In this document: in pieces, positions 31,791 to 44,227 of the stretch
How the letters are laid out: each line of letters starts with the position of its first letter
Position numbering within the stretch: position 1 is the stretch's first letter
Origin: Blastomussa wellsi
Lineage: Eukaryota; Cnidaria; Anthozoa; Scleractinia; Plerogyridae
Length of the DNA stretch: 64,000 nucleotides
NCBI GenBank assembly: GCA_947652115.1
Contig: OX393566.1
Coordinates: forward strand, 11,797,374 to 11,861,373
Direction of reading: 5' to 3'
Notes under the pieces: generated by a model
What the model was told of the DNA's origin: nothing
Seen by the model: the letters and a program-made list of their open reading frames with translations, nothing else
The model's database searches: none
Program-made: the position numbers and the translations under genes

Positions 31791-33370
31791 CGCAATGCAA
31801 AGAAAAGCAACCCCGCAACCCCAACCACGCCAACAGCGACAGCTATTTTGTTGTTTTGATGGCTGTCTGAGCCAGCCGCGGGTGTTGGTTCTTCTGTTTG
31901 CACTGCAAGCTTTGGATCTTTTTTGCTTTCAGCTGTGACTGTGACTGCCTTGTGAACAGGGCTGTTTGGCGGGTTCGGTCTCCCGCCATCCATCTTTTGA
32001 AGGCCCACTTTTTTCGCGCTCGTGTTAACGTTGTTTATCCCCAGCTTTATACCTTGCACCGCTTGTTTGAGATGGTTGTTATAACCGATTGTGCTTTCTG
32101 TGTTTATCTCCATGTTCCCCGGCATCAGCCACGCGCCGGGGCAAACAGCAAGGTTAAGCCGAACATTGGCCTCGTCAACGGCAAGTTCGTATCTTTGAAC
32201 TGACTTGGCCAGGTCTGGCTGCCGGACTGCGTCTTCCACCAAGACGAGGAACTCGCTCTGAGCTTCTTTTGCTCTGCCTCCCGCCACCAAAATGCTGCTG
32301 GGGACGTTTACTTGCGCGCCCAAGACGCAATAAACGAACGCCTCTATCGACTGGTTAATTCGCGACAAATCGGCCTGGGTCAACCCTGCCGACGTTTTGG
32401 GTGCAAACCAGTTGAATTGCTCTTCCGCGGCATCGTTTCTAATGAAACACACTGAAATTCCTTTTTCAGAAGCCCTTGGGTCCTCGTCATCAAATTTTGC
32501 TTTTGCTGATGGATAGGGAACGTCCAAAACAAAAGGATCGTGGCAATAAATATATACGCTGCCTAGTCCATGATTCGGGCCGTTCGAAAAGCGGAAATCC
32601 GTCGAGGGGTCAATTTCCAACTCTGCACATATTCGTTTCCACGAGGCTTCGTCGAAATGATTCTCGAACTGACTCCATGTCGGGTCCCCCGGCAATGCGC
32701 TGACGCTTTGGATGCCTCCGAGTTGGAATAGTATGCACCGAACCGTGAAATAGACGTGAAAAATATAAAACGCCCGCACTTGCGGCGGCAGCATTGTGCT
32801 GTCGAATACTTCTAGTGAGATTCCGCAGCCTGTCGTCGCACACCACACCGCAATATTCAGCTGCTGGTCCCAAAAAGACAGATTGGGGCCCGACAGCCAT
32901 TTTCTCACGGGCTTTGACGTTTCGAACTTCAGGTGCTCCTTTTGGAAGACCTCTCTGAACTTTGTTGTAAAATACTTTTCAGGGGTGACATAAATTTTGA
33001 TTTCTTTGTTTAAATTTTTTTTCAAACTCGCCGCCGCTTCTTCGAATGGAACTGCTGGAACAGCTAGCGGTCTTTTTTCTGTTCGGGGCGTCAGTTGCAG
33101 AGGGAAGCCCTCAAAGTCATCGTCAATCAAACCCAACGCTTTTTTCATTCCTGCGCTCCAATATTCTGGATCTGAACCGAAGACGCTTTGCAGACTCCCT
33201 GGTCCTTCTTTCCAGAATATTTCGGCTGTTGCTGTGTTGTCCGGCGCAAAAAACACCTGTGCTTCGAATTGACTTTTGTCTGCCCTTGGAAATCGTGCTG
33301 ACAAAGCTGTCCACGCATTGTTTTGTGCGAGCTTCGCATTCACGGCCTGTGCTACTTTCCCGAGAAACAT
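31787..33370 (-). CDS. Large Polinton protein with C-terminal membrane anchor, unit 2, 527 aa, intact
   Basis: The frame is complete with the same start (MFLGKVAQAVN). Differences from unit 1 are scattered substitutions, for example VPSSILV for VRSSILV. The C-terminal part resembles units 3-4, while the N-terminal part (VPAVPFEEAAAS) resembles unit 1. Confidence 0.82.
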   Translation of the reverse strand: MFLGKVAQAVNAKLAQNNAWTALSARFPRADKSQFEAQVFFAPDNTATAEIFWKEGPGSLQSVFGSDPEYWSAGMKKALGLIDDDFEGFPLQLTPRTEKRPLAVPAVPFEEAAASLKKNLNKEIKIYVTPEKYFTTKFREVFQKEHLKFETSKPVRKWLSGPNLSFWDQQLNIAVWCATTGCGISLEVFDSTMLPPQVRAFYIFHVYFTVRCILFQLGGIQSVSALPGDPTWSQFENHFDEASWKRICAELEIDPSTDFRFSNGPNHGLGSVYIYCHDPFVLDVPYPSAKAKFDDEDPRASEKGISVCFIRNDAAEEQFNWFAPKTSAGLTQADLSRINQSIEAFVYCVLGAQVNVPSSILVAGGRAKEAQSEFLVLVEDAVRQPDLAKSVQRYELAVDEANVRLNLAVCPGAWLMPGNMEINTESTIGYNNHLKQAVQGIKLGINNVNTSAKKVGLQKMDGGRPNPPNSPVHKAVTVTAESKKDPKLAVQTEEPTPAAGSDSHQNNKIAVAVGVVGVAGLLFFALR

Positions 33371-33427
33371 TGCGTTTATATATTTCAAGTTTTTTTCAAT
33401 TGAAAATTTGTTCGGAACAAAATAAAA
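33371..33427. promoter_or_regulatory. Divergent promoter with TATATA, unit 2
   Basis: The sequence is identical to 20935-20991 of unit 1, including TATATATTTC. Confidence 0.4.
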
Positions 33428-34096
33428 ATGGTTGTGCTTACCGTTTCTACGTCTTCCAATCCTTGCACCGTCTATTTCGATAACCCGATTCCAAAGGCTG
33501 ATTACGTCTGCCTGTTGTCTTGTTCGCTTCCAAATTCGTGGCATAATTTGAAAAAAGATGGTGTCATTGCAATGTCTGATCTTGATGGTAAAAATGCTGT
33601 TCCCATTACTTTACTCAGAGGGTATTACACTCTTGAAACCATGGCTCAAAATATTGAACACGCTTTCGCTTCATTCGATGTAAAACTTCCCACTCAAATC
33701 AATACACCTGTTGGTGGAATGGTCATTGCCAACTAGGAGAATAAAAAAATCACTCTTGACAAAGACTTGTCCAATTTTCTTGGCATTTCCCGCGTTTTGA
33801 TGTTTAGAACTTTCGTCAAACGGCTCCAGATTCCGTCAAGTTTCTTTATCCATTGCGACTTGGTTGACCCCAATCGAAATTTGTTCAACGGCAAAGCTTC
33901 GTCCCTTCTTGCTAAGTTTGACATCCGTGGGGATGCTTTCCAAAAAGTCCACTATCAAGCGGGCACACAGCCGACCTTTCGTGACGCTGCTTCGTTTCAT
34001 GATGTCAACAGCGTCACGCTTTCTGTCAAAGACGTGGATGGCGAACTTTTTGACTTTCACGATCACCCACTTGAATTCGACTTGCAAATCATTTAA
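33428..34096 (+). pseudogene. Candidate minor capsid protein, unit 2, internal TAG
   Basis: Same as unit 1, with the stop at 33734-33736 between two open halves. Confidence 0.6.
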
Positions 34097-34120
34097 AAAA
34101 ATATATTCTGCTGGTATACC

Positions 34121-34756
34121 ATGTCTTCATCAAATGTCTTGCCGAGTGCTCCTCCCATTTATCCTGAGCTTCCCCCGCTGGAAAGAGCTGAAAATTTCCG
34201 TCTTGGTGAGATCTCCAAAACTGAAAAAGAAATCGCCGGAGAAGTTGAACACCGGAGGCTTGTTTTGAAAAAATACACGAAAGCCCGCAAAGTGATTCAC
34301 TATTCCGCGGTGTCTCTCGGCGTTGGAAGTGCCTTTCTGTCTTCCGGTGCCGTTGCTTCTTCTTTGACTGGCGTTGGAATCGTTGTAGGTGCGCCTGTTG
34401 CCGGAATTGCCGCCCTCCTTGGGTTTGCTTCGTCTGGCCTTGCTGCTGTTAACAGGAAGCTTGAGAGGAAAGTCAAAAAACACACGAAAATTCAAGCTCT
34501 GGCTCTTGCAAAGCACGACTCGATTAAAGAATATGTTTCTTAAGCTCTGGACGATGGAAATGTTTCCGACGCTGAATTCAAAATGATCTCTCGTGAAATG
34601 GAAAAATTTCGCGAACTCAGAGATAGATTGCGGGAAAACTTCGCGGAAAAACCGGTCGATTCTCCAGATGTTGAAACGATAAAAAAACAGGTTCGCCTCG
34701 AGCTTCGGAAAGAGTTTCTGAAAAAAATGTCGGCGTCCAACGCAAATTTGAACTAA
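34121..34756 (+). pseudogene. Glycine-rich hairpin membrane protein, unit 2, internal TAA
   Basis: Same as unit 1, with the stop at 34541-34543 and the frame continuing to 34756. Confidence 0.62.
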
Positions 34757-34874
34757 ACTTTGAATCTAAAGGAAGAAAAACCTATCTCTCTTTCAAGACC
34801 TCTGGTTAATCTGCGAAAAAAAGTTCCAACGTTTGAAGATTGGCAGAACTTTGGAAAATGCTTCTGCTTTTCCA

Positions 34875-35683
34875 ATCAATCAATCAATCAATAACTTTAT
34901 TCATGTGTCAATTGTAAAAAATAGCAGTAATAAAACCACTAAGTAAGGACACAACAAAATAATTTAAATAAAATAATAAATAACCATAATATTAATATAC
35001 GAATAATTTGCATGTAAGATATGTACAGATTCTATCTCCAAACTTGCTCGCTCTCTCTACCTCTCTCTAATAAATAACTAAATATTAATACAAGAATAAT
35101 ATACATATAAAATATGTACAAATTCTACACTAACTCTCTCTCTAAAACCAACTCACTCTCTCTTCCTACACACTCACAATTATAATTCATCCATTTGCAA
35201 TATATATAATAAATTAAATTATATGTATAATTAAATAAAACTGAAATTTGCGGTCAGCAGAGTTAGGCCAAGGCACCTTGATTTCCAGACGATAAAAGCC
35301 TAACACATAAATAAGAATCATGCGCTGCAAACCAAGCAGTCCACACAGCCACCATCGTCCATTAGCATTTCCAAATCCAGTCCTCTAACTGCCCTCTTAA
35401 AACCCGCTAGTGAATGCAGAGTCCTAATACGGGAAGGTAGCTTAGCCCATAACACAGGTCCTAGATACCTAAGAGAATGCTTGCCATAATGAATAGATTT
35501 AAATCTTGGAATAGCAAATTCTTTAATTCTTAAGTTATACACTATATGATTTGTTGAAAATAAATCTTGTATATAACTTGGTGCTAGCTTACATTTTACT
35601 TTATACATGATGGTCACTATATCTTGCAATCTACGGTTCATTAAGGTGGGCAAATTAGCCCATTCTAGCAACGCTTTTCTGTA
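34875..35683 (-). mobile_element. 5'-truncated LINE insertion, unit 2 copy
   Basis: Same position within the unit and same length as the LINE in unit 1, including the (TGAT)n tail. It was therefore duplicated with the unit rather than inserted twice. The ORF2 tail is at 35318-35683. Confidence 0.88.
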
Positions 35684-35852
35684 CACGCTTTTCTGCATTT
35701 TCGAAGAACTTTCAACGCCCGTTTGCAGAGCGAGGTCAGACGGATTACTCAACAAGTTGTTGAGGTAATGTCAGAGCTGGGTTCTGTTCGAGTTTGCGTG
35801 GTCGGTCACCGCTCTCCTGTCACGCGTATTTTATAAAGGTTTCGCTGTCATA

Positions 35853-36077
35853 TTATAACCCCTGGAAGGATTCAAGGCGGTGCTTTTGTCCATTTTTTAA
35901 ACACGCGGCACATAAACCGGTTTTTCCGCAAACGCTGCATTTGCGACAATAGATTATTTTTGTAATCCGCCCTCGTTTTTCACAAAAAGGGGCCTCTGAC
36001 AGTTCCTCGTGCACCTCGTCCCAACCCGTTTCTTTTCTCTTCGTCTGCTGCGTCTGCATCGTCACTTGCTCTGCCAT
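35853..36077 (-). CDS. Small zinc-binding protein, unit 2, 74 aa
   Basis: Frame open and protein identical to unit 1 (CRKCSVCG, LCAACLKNG). Confidence 0.6.
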   Translation of the reverse strand: MAEQVTMQTQQTKRKETGWDEVHEELSEAPFCEKRGRITKIIYCRKCSVCGKTGLCAACLKNGQKHRLESFQGL

Positions 36078-36198
36078 TTTGTTTTGGTGCTTTTCTCTAA
36101 TTGGGGCTTTCTCTTGGGGCTTTCTCTGCCTCAGCCCGCGCATCAAGCGCAAATTTGAACTAAACTTTGAATCGAAAAATGAAAAATCTTTCTGAGTG

Positions 36199-36785
36199 TT
36201 ATTTGCGCGTGACGTTGTGTGATGTTGTCACGCGTGACGTTGTGTGATTGTCACGCGGCACATTGCGTGACAGGTCACACACAGGGACAAAACCCTTGTC
36301 GGGGGTGCTCGGTGGCTGTTTGTTGCCTGGCCTCCGCCAGGACTTTCGCTGACAAAGCGGCTGTCCCCATTTGAAATCCCTCGGGATCTCGGGTTGGATC
36401 CCGAGGGATTTCTGAGCACCCCCTGTTACCAGTAGGGCCCAGGCGGGTTCACCCGAGGAGACTTGTCCCACTGGAAGGACTTCCCCTATACCTGGTGGTT
36501 CACCATCCGCACAAGCCTTTAGCAGGATTCAGAAAGTGGCCAACTTTCACCTCCCAGAGCTTCACCAGAATATGTGAACTTACTTGTTTTTTTTCAGTTC
36601 GCTTATTTATTGTGTCCAGTCTGGCGTTTACTTCCATTGTGGTGGCCTTTCTTTGTCCCTTGCAAAAAAAATCCCCTTACGCATGCGATTTCCGGTGATG
36701 ATGAAATTTTCACCCCAGAGCCCTTTCGTTTGAATTCGGAGAGAGCCTGGTGAAGACTTCCTGTTTTTCTGAGAAACCAGTCATC
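36199..36785. promoter_or_regulatory. Conserved non-coding region with GTGAC repeats and hairpin, unit 2
   Basis: GTGAC/GTCAC repeats at 36209-36281 and the perfect 15-bp hairpin at 36374-36411 are both unchanged from unit 1. No gene seen. Confidence 0.45.
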
Positions 36786-37163
36786 TCATAAATAGTCAAA
36801 TCGGTAATCCGGAAATTCTTCTAGTTCATAATCGAAGTAACGTGGATGGCTTAAAAAGTGAATCTTTCTGTTTTTGAAACACAGTCTACAAAGTTCATTT
36901 GTCTCGTCTGTGTAATTATTTTTTCGAAGCAAAACTTTTGTGACTTGTTGTTTCTCTGTGCAAAATGGCGCCGATTGAATTTGGAGGTGAATTATGTCGA
37001 AGCCGAGGTCCAACTTTTCTTTGATCTTCAAGGTAAGATATTCTTTGTTTATTTTCTCACAAAGTTCGGCTGGAAGGTTTTGAGTTGCCTCTGTAATCAT
37101 GCCGCAGAACGGATTTGCTTCGCCGACTTGCAGAACATCCGCTCCTATATTTGCTGCTGCCAT
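36786..37163 (-). CDS. Right-terminal gene of element A, unit 2, 125 aa
   Basis: Frame open; starts in the inverted repeat with MAAANIGADVLQ and has the LCRLCFKNRK cluster. One substitution from unit 1 (EATQN for EAPQN). Confidence 0.65.
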   Translation of the reverse strand: MAAANIGADVLQVGEANPFCGMITEATQNLPAELCEKINKEYLTLKIKEKLDLGFDIIHLQIQSAPFCTEKQQVTKVLLRKNNYTDETNELCRLCFKNRKIHFLSHPRYFDYELEEFPDYRFDYL

Positions 37164-37442
37164 GTTTTCGTATATTCTTGTGCGGAATATTTCTTCAAAT
37201 GGAAAATAATTATGCGACACAATATTCAAGTACATGCATTTCTTCAACTGGGAAATTTGGTTGCCATGTTTTCGTATATTCTTGTGTGGAATACTTCTTC
37301 AAATGGAAAATAATCATGCGACACAATATTCAAGTGCATGCGTTTCTTCAACTGGGAAATTTGGTTGCCGAAAAAAAAATGCGCTCTCCTAATTTGGTTG
37401 CCTTGGCTGCCGAAAAAAAAAATGCGCTCTCCAAACACATAT
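37127..37442 (-). repeat. Right terminal inverted repeat of element A, unit 2
   Basis: Copy of 24691-25005. It has no left partner within this unit, because the left end of A is not part of the amplified segment. Confidence 0.9.
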
Positions 37443-38256
37443 TTCTGCTTCACGTACGGTGCAAACCACGGGCTGGGAAGCGTTTACATTTATTGCCACG
37501 ACGTGCCCTATCCATCGGCAAAAGCAAAATTCGACGACGAGGACCCTAAGGCGTCAGAAAAGGGAATTTCAGTATGCTTCATAAGAAACGACGCCGCGGA
37601 AGAGCAATTCCAATGGTTCGAGCCCAAAACCTCGGCAGGTTTGACCCAGGCGGGTTTGTTGCGAATAAACCAGTCGATAGAGGCGTTCGTTTACTGTGTC
37701 CTCGGCGCGCAAGTTAACGTGAGAAGCAGCATCCTGGGCAATGGGGGACGCGCAAACGAGGCGCAAAGTGAGTTCCTTGTCTTGGTGGAAGATGCGATAA
37801 GGCAAACGGATCTGGCTAGGTCAGTTCAAATATACCAACTTGCCGTAGACGAGGTAAAGGTGAGGCTCAACCTTGCTGTGTGCCCGGGGGCCTGGCTGAT
37901 TCCCAGAGAACACGGTTGGCTAAAACAACCAGCCCAAACAAGCTACGCCAGGTATGAAGCTGGGGGTCAACGACGGGGTAAATAAAAGCCCAGAAAAAGC
38001 AGCGCTTTAGCTAATGGATGGTGGGAAATCAAAAATTAACCCGCCAAACAGGCATCATTCAAATCCGAAGACAGCAGAAAAACAGCAAGCGCCTCTGATC
38101 CAAACAGCTGCAGAAGAGCAAACTCCAACGGAGCAAACGGAATCTGAACCAATGACAACGGTTGACTCCGGCAGTGGGTCACATTATGTGAACAAAATAG
38201 CTGTCGCTGTTGGCGCGGTTGCAGTTGCGGGTTGGGCATTCTTGTCAATTCGTTAG
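37443..38256 (+). pseudogene. B-type membrane-anchored protein remnant, unit 2
   Basis: Same structure as 25006-25819: headless at A's terminus, frameshift near 37957, TAG near 38008, open anchor region to 38256. Confidence 0.83.
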
Positions 38257-39179
38257 CACTGCTTCCTCGTTTTGTCGTTGAAGGTCGGATTCTTGCTCAC
38301 GCAGTTCATCCAACCTTTTTGTTTCGTTGAGCCTTTTTTCCATGCTGTTTCTTTCGCTCTCTTTGGCCGCGAGGCCATGAGTTGGTCGATCCGGGTTTGT
38401 TCTTTGCCTTTACTTTTTGCTTGTTCTCCAAGAGCTACCACCTTTATTTTTGCATTTTCAAAACCTGTCTTAAGATTTTTTATCAGTTGCTGCTGTCTCC
38501 GCAGTTCTGCCTCACTTTTAACATTCGAACCATATTCATCTTTTAACCCATCAATCCTTGTTTGAGTTTGCTCAATTCTGTTTCTCAGATTTTGAACCTC
38601 TTGAGTAGCTTTTTCATTTTCTGCGGCAATTTTTCCAGCATCTCTTAATTGTTGTTCGGTGTCTCTCAATCTCTGACGTTGTTCTCTTATGCTCTCATTA
38701 TCTTAAGCGATAATTTCTTGTGCCATCGTCCCAATTTTTTCTATGATTTCTTTTGTAAGATTTGGAGTTAGCCTTTCTTTTTCTGTTGACCTTTCTTTGG
38801 TGAAAAGGTCATATATTCTTTTGCCGGCTCCAGCCATTTTTACTTGTAATTTCCCCTTTAGGCTTTAAGAGGCTTCAAGATTTGTCGCCGAGCTTTCTTA
38901 AAATATTCCCTTGAGACTATTCCACGCTTTTTCTCTCATTGATTGCGCACTGCTGTCCACCAAAGGAGATTCCTCGGTGTAAGACTTGTCAGGCATCCCG
39001 CTCTGTTGGTGCAGCGTTGTTTGTATTTCATAGTGTTCGCCACTATGGAAGGGTGTCGATGCAGAGCCAGGCTGAAATGGACGGGTTGTATTGACCTCTT
39101 GTTCATCTTCATGGTCATCGTGGTCAATAGCATGGTCAAGTTCGGGGTCGTCGTAACCAAAGTGTCCACCTTCTGCCAT
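38253..39179 (-). pseudogene. B-type coiled-coil protein, shortened, unit 2
   Basis: Same as 25816-26742: stop after SLKGIF at 38898, coil resumed to 38253, no membrane part. One KSKG for KRKG change. Confidence 0.78.
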
Positions 39180-39215
39180 TGTATGTTAAACAAAAATATT
39201 TTTTTGTTGATATAG

Positions 39216-40356
39216 ATGGTGGCGGTCCAAGCAAACCTTCGGTCAACGCACAACGAGAAAAAGCTCGGCACGATGAAAGCCGAGCGTGCAGTAAAACGTA
39301 TCACCTTTGATCATAGCGACGCCAGCCCCAGCGAGACCCTGTATGTTTCGGTGCCCAAGCTGAATGAGAATGAGGTCCTCGTGCCCGGCTCGCTCGCACT
39401 GCTCTTCTACACCGACTTGTCTGGAGGGCACGCCAACAACTTCCTCGTTCAAAACGTCGCGCGCACTCTCGTCGACAAGCTGGTTGTGAAGTACGTGGGC
39501 ACCATACTGCAGGACTCGGTGGGGTATGACATCTTCAAGATCTGGGAGGACCTTTTCCTCTCGCAGGAGGAGCGGAACAACATGCTGCTGGACGACATTC
39601 ACAGTGAGGACGTTTGCAAGATCTGCTCAAACGCTGGGAATAAGAAAACCTGGGTATTGGCACGGAAAAAGCGCTGAACAATGTTTTCGGAACGAAATAC
39701 CAAATCAGACTGGACCACCAGATTCTGACCGACCACGGAGTCTTTTACCCCCAAGCTCTTTACAACGACCTCGTGTTTGAGTTGACACTTGCGCCGGCCT
39801 CACAGGCTGTCAAAGGCTCTGACCCAACAAAACTGAAATACACGCTGACCAACATCCAGCTCGAGTACGAAATGATCAGAAGCCAGACTCTGGCGGACAA
39901 CGCACACAGTGTCTACTCCGCTGGCAAGGAATTCATCTACGATCACGTGATGCAGGCTGAGGTGGTCACCTTCGCAAAAGGCACGGAAACAAGGATTAAC
40001 CTCAGAGTCAACCCCCAGAGAAGGTCCCTTAAAGGCATCCTTCTCCTCTTTGTTGAGCCATATGTCGCTGGCACCAGGGATTCAGAAAAGTACCTCAACC
40101 CTGGCCTGACGAAAGTCAGCGTTATGGTGAACGGCTCACCCAACATGCTGTACAACAACGGAGTCGAAGGCAAAGACATTTGGGAGGAAGCCAGCCGCTT
40201 CTTTGTCAAGACAAAAACGCCGCACGTGAATCTGACGAAGTTCTACACCGATGACAAGTTCGGGCTTTTGATCGATTTGCGCTCAATGGCAGATGACTCG
40301 CAGGTGACGCGCAGATGAACTTATTGGGGCAGCAATTAGAATCTTTGCAATACTGA
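39216..40356 (+). pseudogene. B-type candidate major capsid protein, unit 2, broken
   Basis: Same frameshift (near 39647) and C-terminal deletion as unit 1. Carries VPGSL where units 1 and 4 have LPGSL. Confidence 0.78.
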
Positions 40357-40363
40357 TATATAG

Positions 40364-40932
40364 ATGGACCCCAAAAACATACCGTTTAACGCTCTTGTTG
40401 TTGGCCCGACTAATTCAGGCAAATCAAGGTTTGTTGTGGACCAGCTCTGTGGCCCTTTCCGTGGCAAGTTCGACTACATGGGGCTCATCTGCCCGACATT
40501 CGCGTATAACAAGACTTTTCATCGCTTCGCTGAGGCAGACCCTCGATTTTTTGTTATCATTTGCGAACAGAATGAGGTTAAACCATGGTTGAAGCTTGTT
40601 TGCTTGTTTTTGGAGGGCACCAACGCACTCATAATCCTCGATGACTGCCCAGCCTCGAAAGATGTAAAAAAGCGCACAGGCCAGCTGGTCAATCTCGCAT
40701 TCAGCGCTCGCCACACAGGACTAAGCGTGTGGCTGCTCACCCAAAAGATGACCAGCATCACAGCTTCTTTCCGCGAAAACGTAGCTGCAATTGTGCTTTA
40801 TATACTCCCTCATGCAAGACTTTGAAAGCGGTTTTTGAATATTACGCCGGCGAACTTTCTCAAGATGAGTACAAAGAATATATTTCGATGTTGAAAAAAT
40901 TCCTTCCTTGTGTTCTCACTTCGGCACAATAA
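40364..40932 (+). pseudogene. B-type packaging ATPase, unit 2, frameshifted
   Basis: Same as 27927-28495, Walker motifs intact, frameshift near 40802. Confidence 0.85.
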
Positions 40933-40970
40933 AATTAAATCTCAATTAAAAAATTAATAACATATAAAAA

Positions 40971-41149
40971 ATGACGACCCCATCAACGAGCGCACACTGG
41001 GTAGCAACCGAAGACTCCATTATGACTGACAGTTTGGCCTCGCTCGAAGCTGCCCCTGAGCCGGTTCCAGAGACCTCGCCAGAGCCCGCTGCAGCTGATT
41101 CCAAAGTTTCAAATGGTCTCAGCACAACCCAATGGATCTCTATCACTAA
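40971..41149 (+). pseudogene. B-type Ala/Pro-rich protein truncated at junction, unit 2
   Basis: Same as 28534-28712; cut after STTQWISI by the join to A's ATPase in unit 3. Confidence 0.78.
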
Positions 41150-41597
41150 AGGGCGTGTAGAAAAGCACAAGCGCAGCCACGTTTTCGCGGAAAGAAGCTG
41201 TGATGCTGGTCATCTTCTGCGTAAGCACCCAAACACTGATGCCAATATGTCGGGCAGAAAAAGCAAGATTTACCAGCGGCCCTGAGCGCTTTTTCACATC
41301 TTTCGTGGCTGCACAGTCATCGAGGATTATGAGAGCGTTAGAGCCCTCCAAAAACATGCATGCCATCTTCAGCCAGGGTTCCATTTGGTGTTGTTCGCAA
41401 ATGACTACATAAAAACGCGGGTCCGCCAAAACGAAACGATGAAAAGTTTTGTTATGCGCGAATGTCGGGCAGATGAGCACGATCTGGTCGAACTTGCCGC
41501 GGAAAGGGCCGAGGAGCTGATCAACCACAAACTGCGATTTGCCTGAATTTGTCGGGCCCACGATGAGGGCGTTGAACGGCACGTTGTTTGGATCCAT
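41150..41597 (-). pseudogene. A-type packaging ATPase, 5' fragment, unit 3
   Basis: First 149 codons open with Walker A and B; cut by the unit junction. Shares the FVLADPR variant with unit 2. Confidence 0.9.
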
Positions 41598-41604
41598 TCT
41601 TCTT

Positions 41605-42832
41605 CTAGTATTCCACAGACTCAAATTGCTGCCCCAACATATTCATTTGCGAGTCTCTGATGACGAAAATGTGGCAGCTCATTTTGCCTCCTCAGCTCGC
41701 CTTCCTCTCGAGCTCGAGCAGAACCCCGTTTTGCGTGTTCACAGGCCGTGTGCCGCTGCCGTGCAGCCACGGATCTGTCATGGAGCGCAGATCTGACCAG
41801 AAGCCCGAACTTGTCTTCGCTCCAGAACTTTGTCTTGTTCATGTGGGGCGTCATTTTCTGCGGAAAGAAGCGGCGGATCATCTCCCACATGTCCCTCTTT
41901 GTGATGCCGGTGTTGTAGAGCCTTTTGGGCTTGCCTTTCACCGTGACGTTGACTTTCGTCAAGCCGGGGTTGATGAACTTTTCTGAATCTCTGGCCCCCG
42001 CGGCGTAAGGCTCGACGAACAGGAGAAGGATCGCTTTCAAGGACCGGCTCTGAGGGTTGATGCTGTGGTTGATCTTTTCATCGCTTTTGAGGAAGGTGTG
42101 CGTTTTCAGCAGATGGATGTCATTGAAGGCGAAGGTCTTCCCCTTGTGGTAAACACTGCGCGCCTCGTGCGCCAGCGGCTTGCTGCTCATCATTTCGTAC
42201 TCGATCCTGATGTTCGTCAGCCTGTATTTCAGTTTTTCCGGGTCTGAGCCTTTGACAACCTGCGAGGCCTGGGCGAGGATCAGCTGAAACATGAGTTCTT
42301 GGAAGAGCGCTTGGGGATAAAAGACACCGTGGTCGGTGAAAATTTGGTGGTCCAGCCGGATCCGATATTCGGCGAGCGCGTTTTCCGCGTCAACGCCCGA
42401 GGTTTTCTTATCCTCACTGTTCGAGCGGACCTTGCAGAGATCCTCGCTTTTAATCCCGTCGAGCTGCCTGTTGTCTCGCTCCTCCTGCGAGAGAAAAAGG
42501 TCCTCCCAGGTCTTCCAAATGTCATAACCGCCGATGTTCTGCAGATCTGCGACCCCGAACTTCACAATCAGCCTGTAGACCAGAGCGCGCCCGACGTTTT
42601 GTACGAGGAAGTTGTTGGGGTCACCTCCTGAAAGATCTATGTTGAAAATCAGCGCGAGCGAGCCGGGCACGAGGACCTCGTTCTCACCCAGCTTGGGCAC
42701 CCAGACATTCAGGGTATCGCCGGGGCTGGCCTCGCTCGGATTGAAGGTGAAGCGCTGCGTTGAACGCTCGAATTTATCCGCCTTGAGAATTTTTTCTGTG
42801 TGTGTTGGTCGAAGGTTTGCTTGCACCGCCAT
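41605..42832 (-). pseudogene. Candidate major capsid protein, unit 3, frameshifted
   Basis: Same extra T as unit 2 (near 41793), shifting the last quarter. N-terminus has TEKILKADK, as in unit 4. Confidence 0.82.
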
Positions 42833-42864
42833 ATAAACAGAAAAAAAAAATTATTTAATACACA

Positions 42865-44227
42865 ATGGCGGAAGGTGGCGATTCACATCCCCTTGGACAC
42901 GAAGACCCTGACCTTGACGTTGCAATCGACAACGATGGCGATGACGATGAACAAGGGGTTAACCGCACCGGCCCTTTTGTGCCGGGCACCGCTTCGACAC
43001 CCTATCATGGCGGCGAAGAAATTGAAATGGAGACAAGGCAACACGAACCGACGAATCCTATGTTGAAACTCCTTTGTTGGGTGATTTTGTGAATGTTGAC
43101 AAACCAACAATTCTTGAAAGAGCAAGGGGCTTTATCAAAAGTAGATTCCCAAAGGTGGACTTCGGAAAATAAGGGCCAATTGGTTTCTCCAAAAAGGCTG
43201 GAAATGAAAGAACAATTGTTTCCTTTGGGCCAAAAGGTGGTGAGGCTGAAATTTTCAGAAAAGATGGACGAAGTCTTCTCTCAAAATTCACAGACAAGTT
43301 CAAAAAAGCCCTTGGACCAGAAGCTGAATATCTGATTGCTCGAGAAAAAAGAGCGAAAGAGAACAACAACAGGAATTGAGAGAGGCCGAACAACAATTAA
43401 GAGAGGGTGAAAAAATTGATGCAGAAAAAAACCAAAACAACACAAGGGGTTCGAAATCTGAGAATCAGACTTGAGCACACTCAGGCAGAAATTGATGCAC
43501 TTCAGGATGAACATGGTTCAAATGTTGAAAGTGAGGCGGAACTGCGCAGACTTAAGCAACTGGAAAAAATCTTCAAACTGATCTCGAAAACGAAAAGAAA
43601 GAGGTTGCTTCACTCGAAAAACTTGCAAAAAATAAAGCGAAAGCACAACAAAAGGTTGACAAAATCAGAGCAGGCCTTGCTGAGACACAAAAAAGAAGAA
43701 ACGGTCTTCAACAAAATCTGAACGAAACGAGAACGCTTGATGAATTGAATGAACAGGAGGCCGAGCTCCAGCGCCAAAATGAAGAAGACAGGGCGGTCAT
43801 CGACGATGAGAACGCTTCACCCTCTGAAAAGCAAGCCGCGGAAGCCCGAGTTGCAGAAAGAACCGAGGAGCTCACACGTCTGCAAACGCAGATTGCGGAA
43901 AGAGAAAGAACCATGCCGCTTCGAGAACGCGTAAAAGAGATCTTCAAGAAATACGGCGTGACCGTCACGGCTGTTCTTCTTGCTGCTGGTGTCACGATCG
44001 GCGCCGTCGTCGGCGTTATAAACAACTCGCTGAAAGCCACCGCAAAAGGGTTGGGGAATGGTTTGAAAGAGATTGGAAAAAAACTTGCAGGCATTCTCCC
44101 CGGGCTGATCGGCTCGACTGTTTCTTTCCTTTTCAAAGCGGCTGGGGAGGTCGTCTCTTTTCTGGCGGAGCACGTCTGGCTTTTGATTTTGGGTGTGGTC
44201 GCGTTTCTGGTCGAGCAGCGCCGTTAA
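42865..44227 (+). pseudogene. Acidic coiled-coil membrane protein, unit 3, broken
   Basis: Same 13-base deletion (near 43048) and TAA as unit 2. C-terminal 160 codons (43745-44227) open. Confidence 0.8.

Larger units (their letters stand above)
28713..41149. repeat. Tandem array unit 2 (12,437 bp)
   Basis: It begins at AGGGCGTGTAGAAAAGC, equal to position 16281 of unit 1, and repeats unit 1 to its end. It keeps the LINE. Its left part shares indels with unit 3, its right part with unit 1. Confidence 0.95.
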